From Paragonimus skrjabini miyazakii (Eukaryota; Platyhelminthes; Trematoda; Plagiorchiida; Troglotrematidae), in the NCBI GenBank assembly GCA_014338405.1, contig JTDE01000249.1, positions 1-64,000 on the forward strand: a stretch of 64,000 nt of DNA, read 5' to 3'. The notes beneath the pieces were generated by a model, which saw only the letters and a list, made by a program, of their open reading frames with translations, did not search any database and was not told the DNA's origin. A program made the translations under genes and the position numbers. How positions within the stretch are numbered: the stretch's first letter is position 1; the number at the start of each line of letters is the position of its first letter. This document shows positions 61,190-64,000 of this stretch, one piece after another.

Positions 61190-63965
61190 ATTATTATCAG
61201 TCCGCTCACCTATAGTTCTGGTTGTTGTGAAAGGTCATACAAAAACATTGACAATCGAATGGGCGTCTGCATCTCCTGTAGCACTCGTTCCACACATCTG
61301 TAACAGCTTGAAGTGTTTGTCAGTGCACTCATCTTTGTAACTATTCAAGCGTCCTTGTTACTGTGGGAATACACTTGAAAGACAGTAACAAAAGTATGTC
61401 GTGATACACGACTCGCGTAAGGACGGTAAGCTACATCCTGGTGGCTATGCTGTGTTCTGTCTACCCTACGTTTCAATAAAATGTTATTTTCTTCGATTGC
61501 GATGTATGACTTGAAGTTGGTGTTTCAAAATGCCCTCACTGATTAATTTGGAAGAATTCACACGATACACTGCTAGTAAAATTTAACGCCATGTCGTTTG
61601 CTGTTTTATGGCTAAAGTCGATGTCCCCTGTTCCGAGAGAAGGCATATAATTTGTACTGAAACGCAGAGATAATGAGAATATTGACGTATTCCTAAATAA
61701 AAGTCACCCTGAAGACATAATCGAATGTGCAGGAGCACAAGGAAGCTGAACGCATTCCTTGACGACCTACAGAGTATACGGCAGTGTTTCGTTTCGACGA
61801 TGGATTAAGCCGGTCCGGGTCGCCGTCGTTTTTCTTTTTCTATCGTTTAATTTTCTTGACAGAACTGTTCATAACAAGTGGCACTTGGCAAGCCATACCT
61901 GAGAGTCCGCAGTCTTCGTTCATGTTTTATACACATTCATTCATTCCTAGGTCACCTGACCGAAGTATCCGAAACTGCTATTGGTGGGTGGAACCGGCTT
62001 CATTTGTTAAAATCATTATCAGGAATTTTTACTTGGGTAACAGTGCAAAACCGACATAACTAACACCGTCGAAAACAAATAAGTACTTGTTGAGACCATT
62101 AAGAATCGATAAGAAATTGAACTTTAGGCGTTTTAAAATCACCGAACTTTTCTCATATGGAAGCTAGGAGTACACAATTTTCATGAAGATTATGAAAAAC
62201 CAGATGCGATGTTTATCCGCGTTTCCTAAAACCGATCATGTCACACACTTGTGATCAATCGCCTTCCAACGAACAAACGGAGACTAGCCCTCTCTTCGAA
62301 TTTCAGATGGAATGATATATGATTTGGTTCTTGCCTGACTTACTCTGTTTAACGTGTATTGTTCAGTTTGGGTTCGAATCCGCTCGAAGTTTCCGAACCT
62401 GTGTACTGTATGTACATAACAAGTTTTTGCATTTGACTGAAGTTAAATTGACTGTAGATATGGCATATCTCATTGTGATCCATGTGGACACGTTTCATGT
62501 TCAGATCTGCTTAACCGTGGTAACGACAGTAAGGATGACAATTTGAATTGATTATCACATGTATGCAGATAAGTGAATCCAACTTTTTTTGTTAACTACT
62601 CAAACTTTTGAAAACCGTAGTCCAACGACCCGGTGTGTTCGTCTATGAACTGTACGAGAAAACGAAAAAATAGTTATTACCAAAATTCAGTACCGCTTAC
62701 TATAAATAAAACTGCATTTCGTATAACTGTGATAAACTTTTGTTGCATTTTAATTACACCTGGACAGAATCAACGTCAATAGAATAGTACTTTCATGCAC
62801 AACAACAATTTCTGGTTCATCAGAGCAGAAGGAAAGCATAAGTTGCGATATGTCAACATTTTGTTCACTCACATCAGTCACACGTACAAAACTTGCAGGT
62901 GATATAAGTCAGACAGATAGGACCAAAAAGTGAATGTGCACACACACACACACAATCACATAAAATATTACATAATCAGAATAACCGCTACTCGATAGAT
63001 TGCCTCAGCATCTGTTATGCATACATACCTTTGATTTGTGATCGTTTTTCTGACGAGCAGTTTTTATTAATAGTTTGTAATTTATTGACGTTTCATTAAT
63101 GAAAAATGTTCAGAGAGTGCGCTGAAGGTCAGGTTTACTTTCTGATGTCCTTGTGATCAGCAGAAGGCTTAATAATCATGCCTCGTATATATGTTTGCGG
63201 AAAATGATGTACAACGTTTGTGCTTATTCGCTGCGAATTCATTCGTTTTCTAACCTGGCCTGAACAGGTTGTCTGAAAAACTCTGACTGTTCTGACTATG
63301 AGTTTCCTGCAAGTTTATCAATCTCACTTGAAGTTCGATAAATCTATCTTTAAACTGCAGAACACTTCAACTAACATGAACGTCTGACCATAACAGCACC
63401 CTGAGAATGCTTATTACATATGAACAGTTCTAATGTTCCCACAACAATACATTCTAACTTGAATAGTGGCATTTCAACAGTTCAGTCTAACATTGCATTT
63501 AACTCTAAGAATGTATACATTCTAACACTTGACATATTCTTGTCTTTCTTGAGAGAGCTATTTGCACTAGAGTCAACAGTCGCTTGATTATGACCTTGTA
63601 CACTGAAGGTGAGGTTAGCAAGACGATCATATGGGATAGTTAATTAAATTATTTTTGCTAACTATTCAATACTCTTGTTAACAACTCATGTTGCCTGTGC
63701 ACAACGATGAATTGATTGGGAAAAATACTTCTTATTGACATTATTCTCATGAAACAGTATCGATTCTTTGGTGGTCCTCTCTAAACTCCTCGCTACTGTG
63801 CTTATCCTGTCAGTGGCAATCTTCTTTCTGTAGAAAACGTGTTTAGTTGTTAATCTTAACCATAAACGAGAACACGAATGTGCACAATAAAAATACAGGT
63901 TTCCGTAATAATCCTAATAGCAAATGTCCATTAGACTACTGATGAGTAGTCGGGGATTTGGTTTA
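61190..63965. other. No recognised gene; CA repeat and a hairpin
   Basis: A (CA)8 microsatellite lies at 62939-62954. Near the end, GACTACT-GATG-AGTAGTC (63934-63951) forms a perfect 7-bp hairpin. Short frames (up to 91 codons at 61784-62059, +) are not recognised. Confidence 0.5.
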
Positions 63966-63966
63966 T

Positions 63967-64000
63967 TTCAATTTGAACATCACCCACAATTGATCGCAGT
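63967..64000. mobile_element. Start of another hammerhead SINE copy, cut by window end
   Basis: TTTCAATTTGAACATCACCC and the following CACAATTGATCGCAG match the terminal inverted repeat of HH-SINE 4. Because the repeat is inverted at both ends, orientation cannot be told from this fragment. Confidence 0.65.

Noticed and set aside
63936..63951. CTGATGAG as a further hammerhead core
   Set aside because: It forms a simple hairpin and is not followed by GAAA at core spacing.
1..64000. CRISPR arrays, operons, bacterial promoters or ribosomal RNA genes
   Set aside because: No regularly spaced repeats, no compact coding, and no rRNA-like conserved blocks; the window looks like animal nuclear DNA.

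Overview
This is 64 kb of AT-rich eukaryotic DNA with two runs of N (39135-39906 and 57414-58242). No long intact host gene can be read from it. Everything securely recognisable is mobile or repeat DNA: a dead mariner transposon, three Penelope-like element (PLE) copies, a gypsy-type protease fragment, and two or three families of tRNA-derived short repeats. One of these families carries hammerhead ribozymes. Short open frames, small possible exons, a GIY-YIG PLE, mariner, gypsy and ribozyme-bearing tRNA-derived SINEs together suggest an invertebrate animal, most likely a parasitic flatworm (trematode). That assignment is inference; the species cannot be named from sequence alone.

Layout. 0-9 kb is mostly unrecognisable sequence with two decayed SINE copies (4.1 and 8.6 kb) and hairpins at 6.3 and 8.5 kb. 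9.3-14.2 kb has two better SINE copies with intact hammerhead cores (9.35-9.66 and 13.82-14.15 kb), and between them a cluster of a second tRNA-like repeat (10.9-11.7 kb). 15.04-16.25 kb is a mariner with both ends and a TA duplication but a broken transposase, next to an LTR-like GC-rich block (16.5-16.9 kb). 19.4-21.9 kb is a PLE on the minus strand with inverted terminal copies. 28.6 kb has a tRNA-like unit followed by a decayed hammerhead-like motif. 31.4-32.8 kb is a divergent, decayed PLE on the plus strand. 40.5 and 58.3 kb carry related repeats with a 20-24 bp palindrome, each near an N gap; beside the second gap lies a retropepsin fragment. 44.3-44.6 kb holds the best hammerhead SINE. 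45.55-46.31 kb is a 5'-truncated sister of the 19-21 kb PLE. 59.29-59.89 kb is a tandem and inverted SINE cluster, and the window ends inside another copy.

How the parts fit. The ribozyme family encodes no protein. It has a tRNA-like internal Pol III promoter (A box, B box) followed about 20 nt later by a type I hammerhead with a very short stem III, and in its best copy the ends are 36-nt inverted repeats. It would need reverse transcriptase in trans, for which a PLE or LINE is a possible but unproven source. Three weak candidates for host exons are listed (18.2, 35.1-35.4 and 60.6-61.2 kb), all at low confidence.
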